Shown here piece by piece: positions 9,202 to 17,518 of a DNA stretch of 64,000 nt. Positions within the stretch are counted from its first letter, which is position 1; every line of letters starts with the position of its first letter. The notes under the pieces are model-generated. The model was not told where the DNA came from and searched no databases. It saw only the letters and a program-made list of their open reading frames with translations. The position numbers and the translations under genes are program-made. This stretch comes from Aquicella siphonis. GTDB taxonomy: Bacteria > Pseudomonadota > Gammaproteobacteria > DSM-16500. The stretch spans positions 2,294,001 through 2,358,000 of the forward strand of contig NZ_LR699119.1 in assembly GCF_902459485.1 (NCBI RefSeq), read 5' to 3'.

Positions 9202-9972
9202 TCAAGGCGGTTTAGAACCCATTCCCTTGTCTATGCTGAACAGGGGAGAATTTATCCATCCCAGCTTATTCAAGACGTATCCAAAAGACGTTCGTATGAC
9301 TCCCACGCCATACACCAGACTTCTGACAAGCGTGATAGAGGAAGCTTCCGCAAAATATCGGGTGGGACAAGTGATTTCGGCCACATTATATCCCGCGTAA
9401 AGAATTTGAGAAATCATTTGGTTATCAAACAGATAGTCGTCCGAACAGCGGGAATAGGGAATATTCTCCAGCACTTCCCGCGAAAATGCGCGATACCCGG
9501 TATGGTACTCCGAAAGCATTTGCCCCAAAAGCAGGTTTTGCATCATGGTCAGACCACGATTAAAAATATATTTATATAAAGGCATACCCCCTTTGAGGGC
9601 GCCTTTTCCCAAAATGCGGGAACCCAGCACCACAGGATAAACGTTTTGCGCTACAAGATAGGCCATGGAAGGTATCAAACGGGGAGTGTATTGATAATCC
9701 GGATGCAGCATGATGACGATGTCCGCCCCCAATGACAGCGCCTTGTCATAACAGGTTTTCTGATTGGCTCCATAACCCTTGTTGCGCTCATGACGAATGA
9801 TATGCCCGATGCCCAGCCTCTGCGCCTCGATGATAGTTCTGTCGCTGCTCGCATCATCCACCAGCACGACTTCATCAACCATATCCAGCGGAATTTCCTT
9901 ATACGTTTTTTCCAGGGTAAATTCAGCATTATAAGCAGGCAGCACAATGACGATTTTTTTATTCAGAATCAT
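9202..9972 (-). CDS. Family 2 glycosyltransferase (dolichyl-phosphate-mannose-synthase-like)
   Basis: A 256-residue GT-A fold enzyme. The nucleotide-sugar site is visible as VLPAYNAE near residue 12 and VDDASSDRT near residue 40, followed by NKGYGANQKT and a metal-binding region ALSLGADIVIMLHPDYQY. Relatives transfer a sugar from a nucleotide donor to a polyprenyl phosphate. The C-terminal transmembrane pair of some relatives is absent. Its start overlaps the stop of the upstream MFS gene by four bases (ATGA), so the two are translationally coupled. It is the last gene of the run that begins at ygfB/pepP. Donor and acceptor are unknown. Confidence 0.88.
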   Translation of the reverse strand: MILNKKIVIVLPAYNAEFTLEKTYKEIPLDMVDEVVLVDDASSDRTIIEAQRLGIGHIIRHERNKGYGANQKTCYDKALSLGADIVIMLHPDYQYTPRLIPSMAYLVAQNVYPVVLGSRILGKGALKGGMPLYKYIFNRGLTMMQNLLLGQMLSEYHTGYRAFSREVLENIPYSRCSDDYLFDNQMISQILYAGYNVAEITCPTRYFAEASSITLVRSLVYGVGVIRTSFGYVLNKLGWINSPLFSIDKGMGSKPP

Positions 9973-11237
9973 GCCTGGCCCTTTTTATTTACTTGTATGG
10001 GTAATAATAACAACGCCCCGACCGCAAAAAACACCAGCACCGTGGCCATTCCTGCGCGCTGGGTGTCGAATGCCATGGTCATCACGCCAAACAGCCAAGG
10101 TCCGATGAAAGCAGTAATACGGCCTGACAGCGCATACAATCCAAACATTTCCGTGGACACAGCCTTGTCTGCAATCAGACGCACCATCAGAGAACGGCTG
10201 GCAGACTGCACCGGGCCCACGAATAAACAAAGCAATAACGCGACCGCCCAGAATGCCGTCTTGTCGTGCAGCAATAATAACGGAACGCCTAAACACGTCA
10301 GACAAACCAGCGATAAAATGACTGTAGCTTTTGATCCTATCAAATCATCCATCCAGGCGAGAGTGACGGCCCCCAACCCCGCCGCGACATTCATGGTGAT
10401 GCCAAACAAAAGCACTTCTTCAAATGTCAGGCCGTAGGTGCCGGCAGCATAAATGCCGCCAAAAATAAATAAGGTATTCAGGCCGTCCGCGTAAATCATG
10501 TGTGAAACCAGATAAAGAAAAATATTTTTTTCCGTCGGCAGTTTTTTCAATGTGCGCCATAATTCGTGCCATCCGGCACGCACTGCCTGGGGCAACGGCT
10601 TGTGCGCAGAAGACAAACCGGGGACAAGCAGGAATAATGGGATGGAAAAAACCGTGTACCATATCGCGACAAATGGGCCGCAAATACGAATTTGCGCGGC
10701 AGAAGCGGTATCGAGACCAAGCCAGTTCGAACGGACAAATACTACCAGCGCGACTGACAGCGCGAGAATGCCTCCGATATAACCGCTGCCCCAGCCCCAT
10801 CCTGAAATCCGGCCCAAATAATCCTTGGGAGCAAGCTGCGGCAGGAATGCATTATAAAAAACCAGAGCGACTTCCAGCCCTATCGTCCCCAATACCAGAC
10901 ACGTCAGGGTCAGATACACAGAATGAGTATTCGGATAGGCGAACCAGAGCATGCCGGAACTGACAACCGCCAAGGCGGTAAAAAACAAAAGCCAACGCTT
11001 ATGATGGCCGCCGTGATCTGCTATGGCCCCGAACAGCGGACTAAACAAAGCAATAATGATCCCCGCGATTGAAGTGGCATTCGCCCACTGATAAGTACCA
11101 ACGATTTCATTTTCAGCCACTTTGGTCGTGAAATAGGTAGCGAAAATGAAGGTCATCACGATAATGGAATATGACGCGCTTGCCCAGTCATACAGACACC
11201 AGGCGGCAACGGTAGTGACACGTTGATCAGGTTTCAA
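9969..11237 (-). CDS. MFS transporter of the UMF1/Atg22-like group
   Basis: A 422-residue membrane protein with about twelve hydrophobic segments. The N-terminus VAAWCLYDWASASYSIIVMTFIFATYF is characteristic of the COG2270 (BtlA/UMF1, vacuole-effluxer-like) branch of the major facilitator superfamily. Relatives export amino acids or other small metabolites, but the substrate here cannot be predicted. It lies 23 bp after the ACP/AMP-ligase/acyltransferase fusion and overlaps the following glycosyltransferase by four bases, so the three are probably co-transcribed. Confidence 0.88.
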   Translation of the reverse strand: MKPDQRVTTVAAWCLYDWASASYSIIVMTFIFATYFTTKVAENEIVGTYQWANATSIAGIIIALFSPLFGAIADHGGHHKRWLLFFTALAVVSSGMLWFAYPNTHSVYLTLTCLVLGTIGLEVALVFYNAFLPQLAPKDYLGRISGWGWGSGYIGGILALSVALVVFVRSNWLGLDTASAAQIRICGPFVAIWYTVFSIPLFLLVPGLSSAHKPLPQAVRAGWHELWRTLKKLPTEKNIFLYLVSHMIYADGLNTLFIFGGIYAAGTYGLTFEEVLLFGITMNVAAGLGAVTLAWMDDLIGSKATVILSLVCLTCLGVPLLLLHDKTAFWAVALLLCLFVGPVQSASRSLMVRLIADKAVSTEMFGLYALSGRITAFIGPWLFGVMTMAFDTQRAGMATVLVFFAVGALLLLPIQVNKKGQA

Positions 11238-11260
11238 GAATTAAACTCCCTGCAATAAAT

Positions 11261-14092
11261 TTATCGTGTACGTTTTGGAGCAATTGCCTGTGCCGCGATA
11301 AAATCCAGCGAAGGCTCTCCGCAATATTTCGAAATTTCAGCGCGCACCACATTGCGCAGATGAGTCACATCCTGCCACTCCATTCCTTTGGCCTTGACAG
11401 GCTCACAAACCGTAACGGTCACCGCGCGCGGACACATCAGCTTTTCATCGTCCCGTAAGATAAACCGGGTGCCTTTGAGCGCAACAGGACAGATAGGGGT
11501 GCCGGTTTCCGTGGCGATCTTGAACGCTCCCAGACGGAAAGGCCGCAAGCCGCAGGCATAGCTGAATGTTCCTTCGGGAAAAATCAGAATGGAGGCGCCC
11601 GCTCTTAATACGGATTCGATGCGCCTTGTATCTTCCAGGCCTTTTGAAAAATCCATGCGGTCCACGCCGAGATAATCCAGTTTTTGCACCACCGTACGGA
11701 TCAGAGGCGTATGGAACAATTCCTTTTTGGCAACAATACGTGTTTGGGGCGGCAGGATGGATATCATGACCAGCGAGTCGATATAACTCGCATGGTTAGG
11801 CGCGTAAATGACGGGCGAAACCCTTTCCAGTTTTTCTTCTCCATCCACTTTGACGGGGCAAAAGGCAAACCTCAAAATCCACTTTGCCCATACACGCACT
11901 ACGCGGGCAGCAGTGTCGCGCGATGAATATTTAACGAGACAAAACACCGGGAAAAAGGTAATTCCGACTATCAGCGCGATATAAAGGGTATAAATAAATT
12001 TCCCCGTCACGCTCAGCGCGCTCAGGCATTTGCGAGCCGCGGCCTGCAGCCCCAGCCTCACTAATTGCAGCCAGGCGGGTATGGGTGACTTGTTCAGCCG
12101 CCCCTCCAGATAGTAAGCCTTGCACGCCGCGCGCTGCAATTTTCCACTCGACGTTTTCGGAACAACGTGCGGCTCGACCAAAACCACGTGATCGGGGACG
12201 ATATCCAGCGATGTCGCGACGGCTTCCTTGATGTTTTCTCTGATCCTGGCTCGTCCCGATTTGCTTTTTTCACGCGTCTCGGCCACCACGATCAGCTGTT
12301 CGGTTCCATGCTGCGCATCCGAGACTTCAAATGCCGCCACGCAGCCCTGGCGCACGCCTGGCACAACACCGACCAGCTCTTCGATTTCAGCCGGATAAAG
12401 ATTGCGGCCCGCCTTGATAATCAAATCCTTTCTCCGTCCGGTGATAAAAAGCTCGCCATCGGCCAGGTAAGCAAGATCTCCGCTGTCCAGCCAGCCTGCG
12501 TGATAAATCGCCTCGGTCGCTTTGGGATTGTTGTAATAGCCTTGCATGCTTGAAGGCCCGCGGAATTGCAGATTTCCCACTTCCCGTTCCGGCAGCGCTT
12601 GATTGGCATCATCCACGATACGAATTTCATGTCCCGCGATTGGCGGGCCGCAGGACACAAACTGGAGAACATTCTTTCCCTCGGCCGCGGCCGCAGGGAC
12701 GGCACGGCGATTTTCTTCGAATTCCTTGCGCTGAATGGCGTCCAGCCTGAAATCCCGATTAACCGGCGGAATAGTCAGCGCGACTGTTGATTCCGCCAAT
12801 CCGTATACGGGTAAAAGGGCACTGCGCCTGAAGCCATAAGGCGCAAATTTTCTGGCAAATTGCTCCAGTGTTTTCGGGTATACTTTTTCCGCGCCGTTCG
12901 CCGCCATCCGCCAGGTAGAGAGATCAAGACCCTCAATCAACGCAGGATCAATTTTACGCGCGCACAACTCATAGGCAAAGTTGGGCGCCCCGGAAAGCGT
13001 GCCGCGATGATAGTGAATGGCCCACAGCCAACGCTCGGGATGATTCAGGAATGAAAAAGGCGTCAGCAATATCAGCGGCACGCCATAATACAAGCTGCCC
13101 AGCCACATGCCTATCAACCCCATGTCATGATAAAGCGGCAGCCAGCTGACAGCGACATCATCCGGCGTCACCTGAATGGCCTGGCCGTAGGCTTTAATGT
13201 TAGTCAGCAGATTATCATGCGATAACAGCACGCCTTTGGGATCCGCTGTACTCCCCGAGGTATACTGAATGAATGCATAGTTCGCCGGGTTCGCATTGAA
13301 GGGATGGTCCAGCGCATCAGGTCTTATCAACTCCTCCACGGTGGTCACCTGTTTCAAGCTGGGAACAAACGATTTCAACAGCAGGCTGAGTTTTTCTGCC
13401 TGCTCGAACGTCACCAGTATGCGCACTTCAGCGTTACGCAGGATACGCGCTTCAGTCTGCGCGTAAGCTTCCAGCATGTGCATACGAAAAGGGGGATAAA
13501 TGGGAACAGGTATCCCACCCGCGAGCAAGGTGCCAAAGAAAGTATAAAAAAACCGCGGGTGAGTGGGCTGCATGATGGCAACGGTTTCACCGGTCTGCAA
13601 TCCGCGCTCACGCAATCCGGCGGCTACCCGCAGTGAGGATTGCAGCAATGCGCCATAAGTAATGACTTCTTCACTGCCTTCTTCATTCTGGAAATAAATA
13701 TGCGCCTTGTCGGGAGAGCGTTCGCCATACAGGAACAAAACATCCAGCAAGGTCTTGGCGCTTGCCGGATCCACCCTGGGACGCTCCCCGTGCGATGTCA
13801 CAATTTCCTTTTTGACGGGCTGCGCGAGCGCTGGCCCGGACTCCATGATGCCGGCAACAATATCAGCCAATGTTTCCGCCTCCGCCAGCAAGCGGTCAGG
13901 CAGCCTCACATCAAATGATTTTTCTATGCGCTGGAATAATTCCGCGCGGCCCAGACTATCGATTCCCAGGTGTCTCTGCAGTGAAGCGTCCAGACTGATT
14001 TCCCGTCTGTAGGGTTCGCCAGATTCATCCAGCAGCCGGGCCGTGATGGCGATCAATTCCTTTTCAACGTCATGCCGAGAGGTTTTTTTCAT
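11261..14092 (-). CDS. Acyl carrier protein / fatty acyl-AMP ligase / 1-acylglycerol-phosphate acyltransferase fusion
   Basis: A large three-domain protein (about 943 residues). The N-terminal 80 residues are a phosphopantetheine carrier with LGIDSLGRAE (Ser near 46). Residues about 95-650 are a fatty-acyl-AMP ligase with the P-loop YTSGSTADPKGVLLSHDNL and GRRKDLIIKAGRNLYP. After a hydrophobic segment (TLYIALIVGITFFPVFCLV) comes a PlsC acyltransferase with NHASYIDSL (HX4D) and FPEGTFSYA. The likely reaction sequence is fatty acid activation to acyl-AMP, transfer to the built-in carrier, and acylation of a lysophospholipid at the membrane. The ATG at 14092 is preferred; a GTG at 14101 is also possible. 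It overlaps the 3' end of ubiH by about 20 bases. Confidence 0.9.
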   Translation of the reverse strand: MKKTSRHDVEKELIAITARLLDESGEPYRREISLDASLQRHLGIDSLGRAELFQRIEKSFDVRLPDRLLAEAETLADIVAGIMESGPALAQPVKKEIVTSHGERPRVDPASAKTLLDVLFLYGERSPDKAHIYFQNEEGSEEVITYGALLQSSLRVAAGLRERGLQTGETVAIMQPTHPRFFYTFFGTLLAGGIPVPIYPPFRMHMLEAYAQTEARILRNAEVRILVTFEQAEKLSLLLKSFVPSLKQVTTVEELIRPDALDHPFNANPANYAFIQYTSGSTADPKGVLLSHDNLLTNIKAYGQAIQVTPDDVAVSWLPLYHDMGLIGMWLGSLYYGVPLILLTPFSFLNHPERWLWAIHYHRGTLSGAPNFAYELCARKIDPALIEGLDLSTWRMAANGAEKVYPKTLEQFARKFAPYGFRRSALLPVYGLAESTVALTIPPVNRDFRLDAIQRKEFEENRRAVPAAAAEGKNVLQFVSCGPPIAGHEIRIVDDANQALPEREVGNLQFRGPSSMQGYYNNPKATEAIYHAGWLDSGDLAYLADGELFITGRRKDLIIKAGRNLYPAEIEELVGVVPGVRQGCVAAFEVSDAQHGTEQLIVVAETREKSKSGRARIRENIKEAVATSLDIVPDHVVLVEPHVVPKTSSGKLQRAACKAYYLEGRLNKSPIPAWLQLVRLGLQAAARKCLSALSVTGKFIYTLYIALIVGITFFPVFCLVKYSSRDTAARVVRVWAKWILRFAFCPVKVDGEEKLERVSPVIYAPNHASYIDSLVMISILPPQTRIVAKKELFHTPLIRTVVQKLDYLGVDRMDFSKGLEDTRRIESVLRAGASILIFPEGTFSYACGLRPFRLGAFKIATETGTPICPVALKGTRFILRDDEKLMCPRAVTVTVCEPVKAKGMEWQDVTHLRNVVRAEISKYCGEPSLDFIAAQAIAPKRTR

Positions 14093-15287
14093 AGAAATCA
14101 CTCAATAATAGCCCCGGTACACGTCCTGTCCGGCCCATAATGGCTTCAATAAATTTCTTTTTCACAGGCATGATCATATCCAGCCCCATCATACCAAGCT
14201 GCAAAGGCCACCCGCCCAAAAAAGAATCCGTGGAAAAAAGAGTAGAGAGACGATGGGATACCCCGATACTGGTGGCCTGCTGTTTTTGAATCAGCGCGCT
14301 GATTTCCGGCAAGTCTTCCTTGGTAAAGCATTTCTGATTCTGAAGCTTTTCCAGAATCGCCTCGGCCAGCACGGCGACTTCATAGACAGCCAGGTTGAAT
14401 CCCTGCGCCGCGATAGGGTGCAGGGTATGTGCCGAGTTGCCCAGCAGAAAAACATTTTGCTCAACCATTTTTTCAGCCCTAACCAGGCGTAACGGGAATA
14501 CATGTCTTTGTGTTATGCCCTGCAAGCGCCCCAGCCGATAGCCAAAAGCATCCTGCAGCCGTTTCAGAAATTCCTCATCTGAAAATGACATCAGTTCTGA
14601 AACTGCATGATTACTCGCCGTCCAGATCGTTGCGCATTCCTCTCCCGGCAAAGGCAGCATGGCAACAGCACCGTCCGCGAGAAACCGTTCATGCGCGACA
14701 TGGTGATGGGAACGCTTTAGCGCGGTTCGCGTCACTATGGCGCTTTGCTCATAATCAATCACTTCCGTTTTGATGTGCAATTGCGAGCGCACAGTGGAAT
14801 CAGTCCCGTCAGCCCCTATGACGACAAGCGAAGACAGCGACACTTCGCCTTCTTCGGTCAGGATTGTCAACTGTACCATCCTGTCATCCTGATCAAGCGA
14901 CTGCAGTCTAGCCGGGCGGAAAAGCGTGCACGCGGGCAAAGACAACAATGTTTCATTCAAGGCCGCCTCAATATGCCGCGCCGGGATCACATGACCCAGA
15001 TTACGCAAACCCACATCTTCACACCGCAGCCGCACTGAACCGAAGTGTCCATGACGGGTCACATGGACTTGCTGAATAGGGGATGCATGCGCTGAAAGCC
15101 GGGGCCAGAGATGAAGATTATCCAGAAATTGACAACTGCCGTTATTCAAGGCAAACAGGCGGGGATCGTCACTGGACGGCCGCCGGGAATCAATCACGGC
15201 AATACGCAATCCGGAATGACGAAGCGCGGCCGCGAGCCCCGCGCCAACCAAGCCTCCGCCGACTATGACCAGATCAAAACGGGGCAT
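14070..15287 (-). CDS. ubiH: UbiH/VisC-family FAD-dependent hydroxylase of ubiquinone synthesis
   Basis: A 405-residue flavoprotein monooxygenase. The N-terminal dinucleotide fold reads LVIVGGGLVGAGLAAALR, the middle motif is VVIGADGTDSTVR, and the second FAD motif is FLLGNSAHTLHPIAAQGFNL, which is diagnostic for the UbiH/UbiI/UbiF/Coq6 group. It hydroxylates the ubiquinone ring using O2 and NADPH. Its position immediately after pepP (3-base gap) matches the ygfB-pepP-ubiH order of E. coli, which favours UbiH over UbiI or UbiF. Its 3' end overlaps the following fusion gene. Confidence 0.9.
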   Translation of the reverse strand: MPRFDLVIVGGGLVGAGLAAALRHSGLRIAVIDSRRPSSDDPRLFALNNGSCQFLDNLHLWPRLSAHASPIQQVHVTRHGHFGSVRLRCEDVGLRNLGHVIPARHIEAALNETLLSLPACTLFRPARLQSLDQDDRMVQLTILTEEGEVSLSSLVVIGADGTDSTVRSQLHIKTEVIDYEQSAIVTRTALKRSHHHVAHERFLADGAVAMLPLPGEECATIWTASNHAVSELMSFSDEEFLKRLQDAFGYRLGRLQGITQRHVFPLRLVRAEKMVEQNVFLLGNSAHTLHPIAAQGFNLAVYEVAVLAEAILEKLQNQKCFTKEDLPEISALIQKQQATSIGVSHRLSTLFSTDSFLGGWPLQLGMMGLDMIMPVKKKFIEAIMGRTGRVPGLLLSDFYEKNLSA

Positions 15288-15289
15288 GA

Positions 15290-16600
15290 TTATTTCGCCA
15301 TAACAGCTTCGATTTCAACAACAGTCTTGGGTATTTTATGACTCAAAACATCACGCCCCTTGTCAGTCACCAGGACATTGTCTTCAATACGCACACCGAT
15401 ATGATGCCAGCGCTTATGCACCCCCGGAATATCTGACGAAATGTAAATACCCGGTTCAACCGTAAATACCATGCCGGGCTGCAAGGCCCGCCACTTGGTT
15501 TCAACGCGATACATTCCCACATCATGCACATCCAGACCCAGCCAGTGGCCAGACCGGTGCATATAGAAAGGAAGGTAAGCCTGTCTTTCGATCAGGTTAT
15601 CCACATTCCCTTTTAATATGCCCAGATCAACCAGCCCTTGCGTGAGAATTTTCACAATGATGTTTTGTGCCGTTGTCCAGGATGCGCCCGGCTTGATGGA
15701 TTTGATTGCAGCCAACTGGGAAGACAAAACAAGGTCATATATCGCGCGCTGCTCTCCGGTGAACCGGCCGTTGGCCGGGAAAGTCCGGGTGATATCGGCC
15801 GCGTAATTCTGATATTCCGCTCCGGCGTCAATCAAAACCAGGTCGCCATCGGCGATTTTCTGGTTATTGTTGATATAGTGCAAAATGCAGCTGTTGCGCC
15901 CCGCGCCGACGATGGAGTTATAAGCAGGGAAACGGGCCCCGTTGCGCTGAAACTCATAAAGCAGTTCTGCTTCCAGTTCGTACTCATACACGCCCGGCCG
16001 GCAGAACCGCATGGCGCGCACATGCGCTTTCTCGGTAATATCCACGGCCTTTTGCATGATTTCAATTTCAGCGGCGCTTTTGAACAACCGCATTTCATGC
16101 AATGAAGGAGCAATATCCACAAAAGCAGCCGGAGGCTGCAGACCGCCTCTAACCTTGGAGCGCACTTTATTCACGCACTGCATCAGCAGTTTATCAAACT
16201 CCCGGTTAACGCCCAGCGGGTAATGTATGGATTCACGGCCCGCCATCAAGTCCGGAAGCATTAATGCAAGCTCACTGTAAGGAAAAGCCTGGTCTGCAAG
16301 ATATTCCTTCACCGCGCCTTCCTGGCCCGCGCGCGGACCATCCCATATTTCACGGTCGCGGTCACGAATACGGTTAAACAAGATGTATTCGCCTTCTTTT
16401 CTTTTGGGAGCGAGAACCAACACCGCATCCGGCTCTTCAAACCCGGTCAGGTAATAAAAATCACTGTTTTGCCTATAGGCATAGGTGGCATCGCCGTTGC
16501 GAAAGACTTCTGGAGCGGAGGGGAGTATGACTATTCCATTCTGGCCTATTGTCCGCATTAACTCTTTACGGCGTTTTGCGTATTCAGACATTTTAATCAT
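15290..16600 (-). CDS. pepP: Xaa-Pro aminopeptidase (aminopeptidase P)
   Basis: A 436-residue dimetal peptidase with pita-bread fold that removes N-terminal residues preceding proline. The five metal ligands are visible: Asp in VLIDAGAEYQNYAADITRT (two Asp), His in HRSGHWLGLDVHD, Glu in TVEPGIYIS, and Glu in GVRIEDNVLVT. The N-terminal creatinase-like domain spans about the first 170 residues (YAKRRKELM..., NSDFYYLTGFEEPDAVLVL). The start may be three codons further in at MSEYAKRR. It is between ygfB and ubiH on the same strand, the conserved order. Confidence 0.96.
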   Translation of the reverse strand: MIKMSEYAKRRKELMRTIGQNGIVILPSAPEVFRNGDATYAYRQNSDFYYLTGFEEPDAVLVLAPKRKEGEYILFNRIRDRDREIWDGPRAGQEGAVKEYLADQAFPYSELALMLPDLMAGRESIHYPLGVNREFDKLLMQCVNKVRSKVRGGLQPPAAFVDIAPSLHEMRLFKSAAEIEIMQKAVDITEKAHVRAMRFCRPGVYEYELEAELLYEFQRNGARFPAYNSIVGAGRNSCILHYINNNQKIADGDLVLIDAGAEYQNYAADITRTFPANGRFTGEQRAIYDLVLSSQLAAIKSIKPGASWTTAQNIIVKILTQGLVDLGILKGNVDNLIERQAYLPFYMHRSGHWLGLDVHDVGMYRVETKWRALQPGMVFTVEPGIYISSDIPGVHKRWHHIGVRIEDNVLVTDKGRDVLSHKIPKTVVEIEAVMAK

Positions 16601-16639
16601 GGCAAACTCCCTTCATTTTGATTTTAATTACCCTATGAC

Positions 16640-17206
16640 TTAATGGAGATGGTTTGATGAGCTGGCAGTTTTCCTGCTCGCATCCTCCTCCCGCATATCC
16701 TGATAAATCAGGATGACAGCCATGCGCACATATTCAACCAGTTCGATGTAAGCCGCTTCATCCTCTTCACTTGCCACGACTTCTTCATAATTCATTTTTG
16801 CGATTTCAATGAGGTCATTGATGGCTTCCGTCATCTCGCCAGGGTCACGGTCCACAATCTGGATCTGGGCCATCTTCAGGCCCGTCAAATACCCCTGGCA
16901 CCAGAGTGTCAGGGCTTCGGCGCGGATAGGCAAGGTTTCCGAATCAGGCGGCAGGACCAGCTGAAATTCAAATAAAAAATCATCTAATTGCGTCATGCTC
17001 GCTTCATATAACGCCTGCAACACTTCATGGGTTTTTGCAGGGTCCTTGCCCCCGGTCACCAATTCTTCCCAGGCGGCGCTGCTTTTGGGATTTCCGCACA
17101 GAATGCCGCTGACCAAACCATGCACCTGTGAAGGGTGCAGCTTCAATGTGGTTTTGCTGAGCGCCTGGTTAAGCTCCCGGTATTGAGGTAATGATTTTTG
17201 ATTCAT
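16640..17206 (-). CDS. ygfB: UPF0149 family protein YgfB
   Basis: A small acidic, all-helical protein of about 188 residues when started at the ATG at 17206 (MNQKSLPQYRELNQAL). The frame stays open upstream but that extension runs through a hairpin-rich non-coding-looking region. Family features are the N-terminal LHPSQVHGLVSGILCG and the C-terminal DEAAYIELVEYVRMAVILIY. The family usually heads the ygfB-pepP-ubiH operon; its molecular role is not settled, though in Pseudomonas the homologue acts on transcription antitermination. Here zapA, its divergent neighbour in E. coli, has moved about 31 kb away. Confidence 0.88.
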   Translation of the reverse strand: MNQKSLPQYRELNQALSKTTLKLHPSQVHGLVSGILCGNPKSSAAWEELVTGGKDPAKTHEVLQALYEASMTQLDDFLFEFQLVLPPDSETLPIRAEALTLWCQGYLTGLKMAQIQIVDRDPGEMTEAINDLIEIAKMNYEEVVASEEDEAAYIELVEYVRMAVILIYQDMREEDASRKTASSSNHLH

Positions 17207-17304
17207 GACTGGCACCCGCGTAAAACTGACAATATTAGCGAAAAAGGGCCGAGATAGAAAGCTCGAAGATCTCGCCAGGGCGCGAACCCGCGCTCCTTTT
17301 CCTT

Positions 17305-17338
17305 CCACGTCTCCAAGGCAGGACTAGCCTTGGCGTGG
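17305..17338. repeat. Bulged 12-bp hairpin upstream of ygfB
   Basis: CCACG (17305-17309) pairs with CGTGG (17334-17338), and CCAAGGC (17313-17319) pairs with GCCTTGG (17327-17333) around a 7-base loop, with a 3-base bulge. It resembles an RNA stem-loop in either orientation. No T run directly follows. Confidence 0.6.
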
Positions 17339-17365
17339 TTGGCATGACGAAAAAAGCCGCCCGCA

Positions 17366-17380
17366 TTAAGTCTATCTTAA
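17366..17380 (+). promoter_or_regulatory. Candidate PmrA-type direct repeat (distal)
   Basis: TTAAG at 17366-17370 and TTAAG at 17377-17381 are spaced exactly 11 bases apart, matching the periodicity of the PmrA box (cTTAAtATT-N2-cTTAAtATT) that controls Dot/Icm genes and effectors in Legionella and Coxiella. The second half reads cTTAAggTT. The match is by eye and the site is short. Confidence 0.4.
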
Positions 17381-17410
17381 GGTTTGCCAGGTCAAAAAAA
17401 TACCCTGACT

Positions 17411-17425
17411 TTAAGACTAAATTAA
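17411..17425 (+). promoter_or_regulatory. Candidate PmrA-type direct repeat overlapping the -35 region
   Basis: TTAA at 17411-17414 and again at 17422-17425, again with 11-base period. A TAAAAT hexamer at 17448-17453 would be a -10 element, which places the second repeat half at the -35 position (about 17425-17430). This is the geometry expected for activation by a response regulator such as PmrA, about 94 bp before the start codon of the putative effector. Confidence 0.45.
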
Positions 17426-17518
17426 TCAAACTGTCAGCCACCTAGCGTAAAATTTTCAGCATGAACACACAACGTATAAAAAACATAAAAAAATAATCCA
17501 AACAAAACGAGAAACCGC

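Larger units (their letters stand above)
17207..17518. other. Structured intergenic region between ygfB and the putative effector gene
   Basis: 312 bp between divergent genes. The half next to ygfB (about 17240-17345) is GC-rich and folds strongly, with a 12-bp bulged hairpin at 17305-17338 and a CGCG-AACC-CGCG element at 17281-17292. The half next to the effector gene is AT-rich and contains two TTAA direct repeats with 11-base period and a TAAAAT box at 17448-17453. It may hold a small RNA or attenuator read towards ygfB, but no known family was recognised. Confidence 0.5.

Noticed and set aside
17248-17310. tRNA-like T-arm (GGTTCGCGCC) on the minus strand upstream of ygfB
   Set aside because: The putative anticodon loop lacks T33, the D-arm and acceptor pairing cannot be drawn, and no CCA-type end fits.
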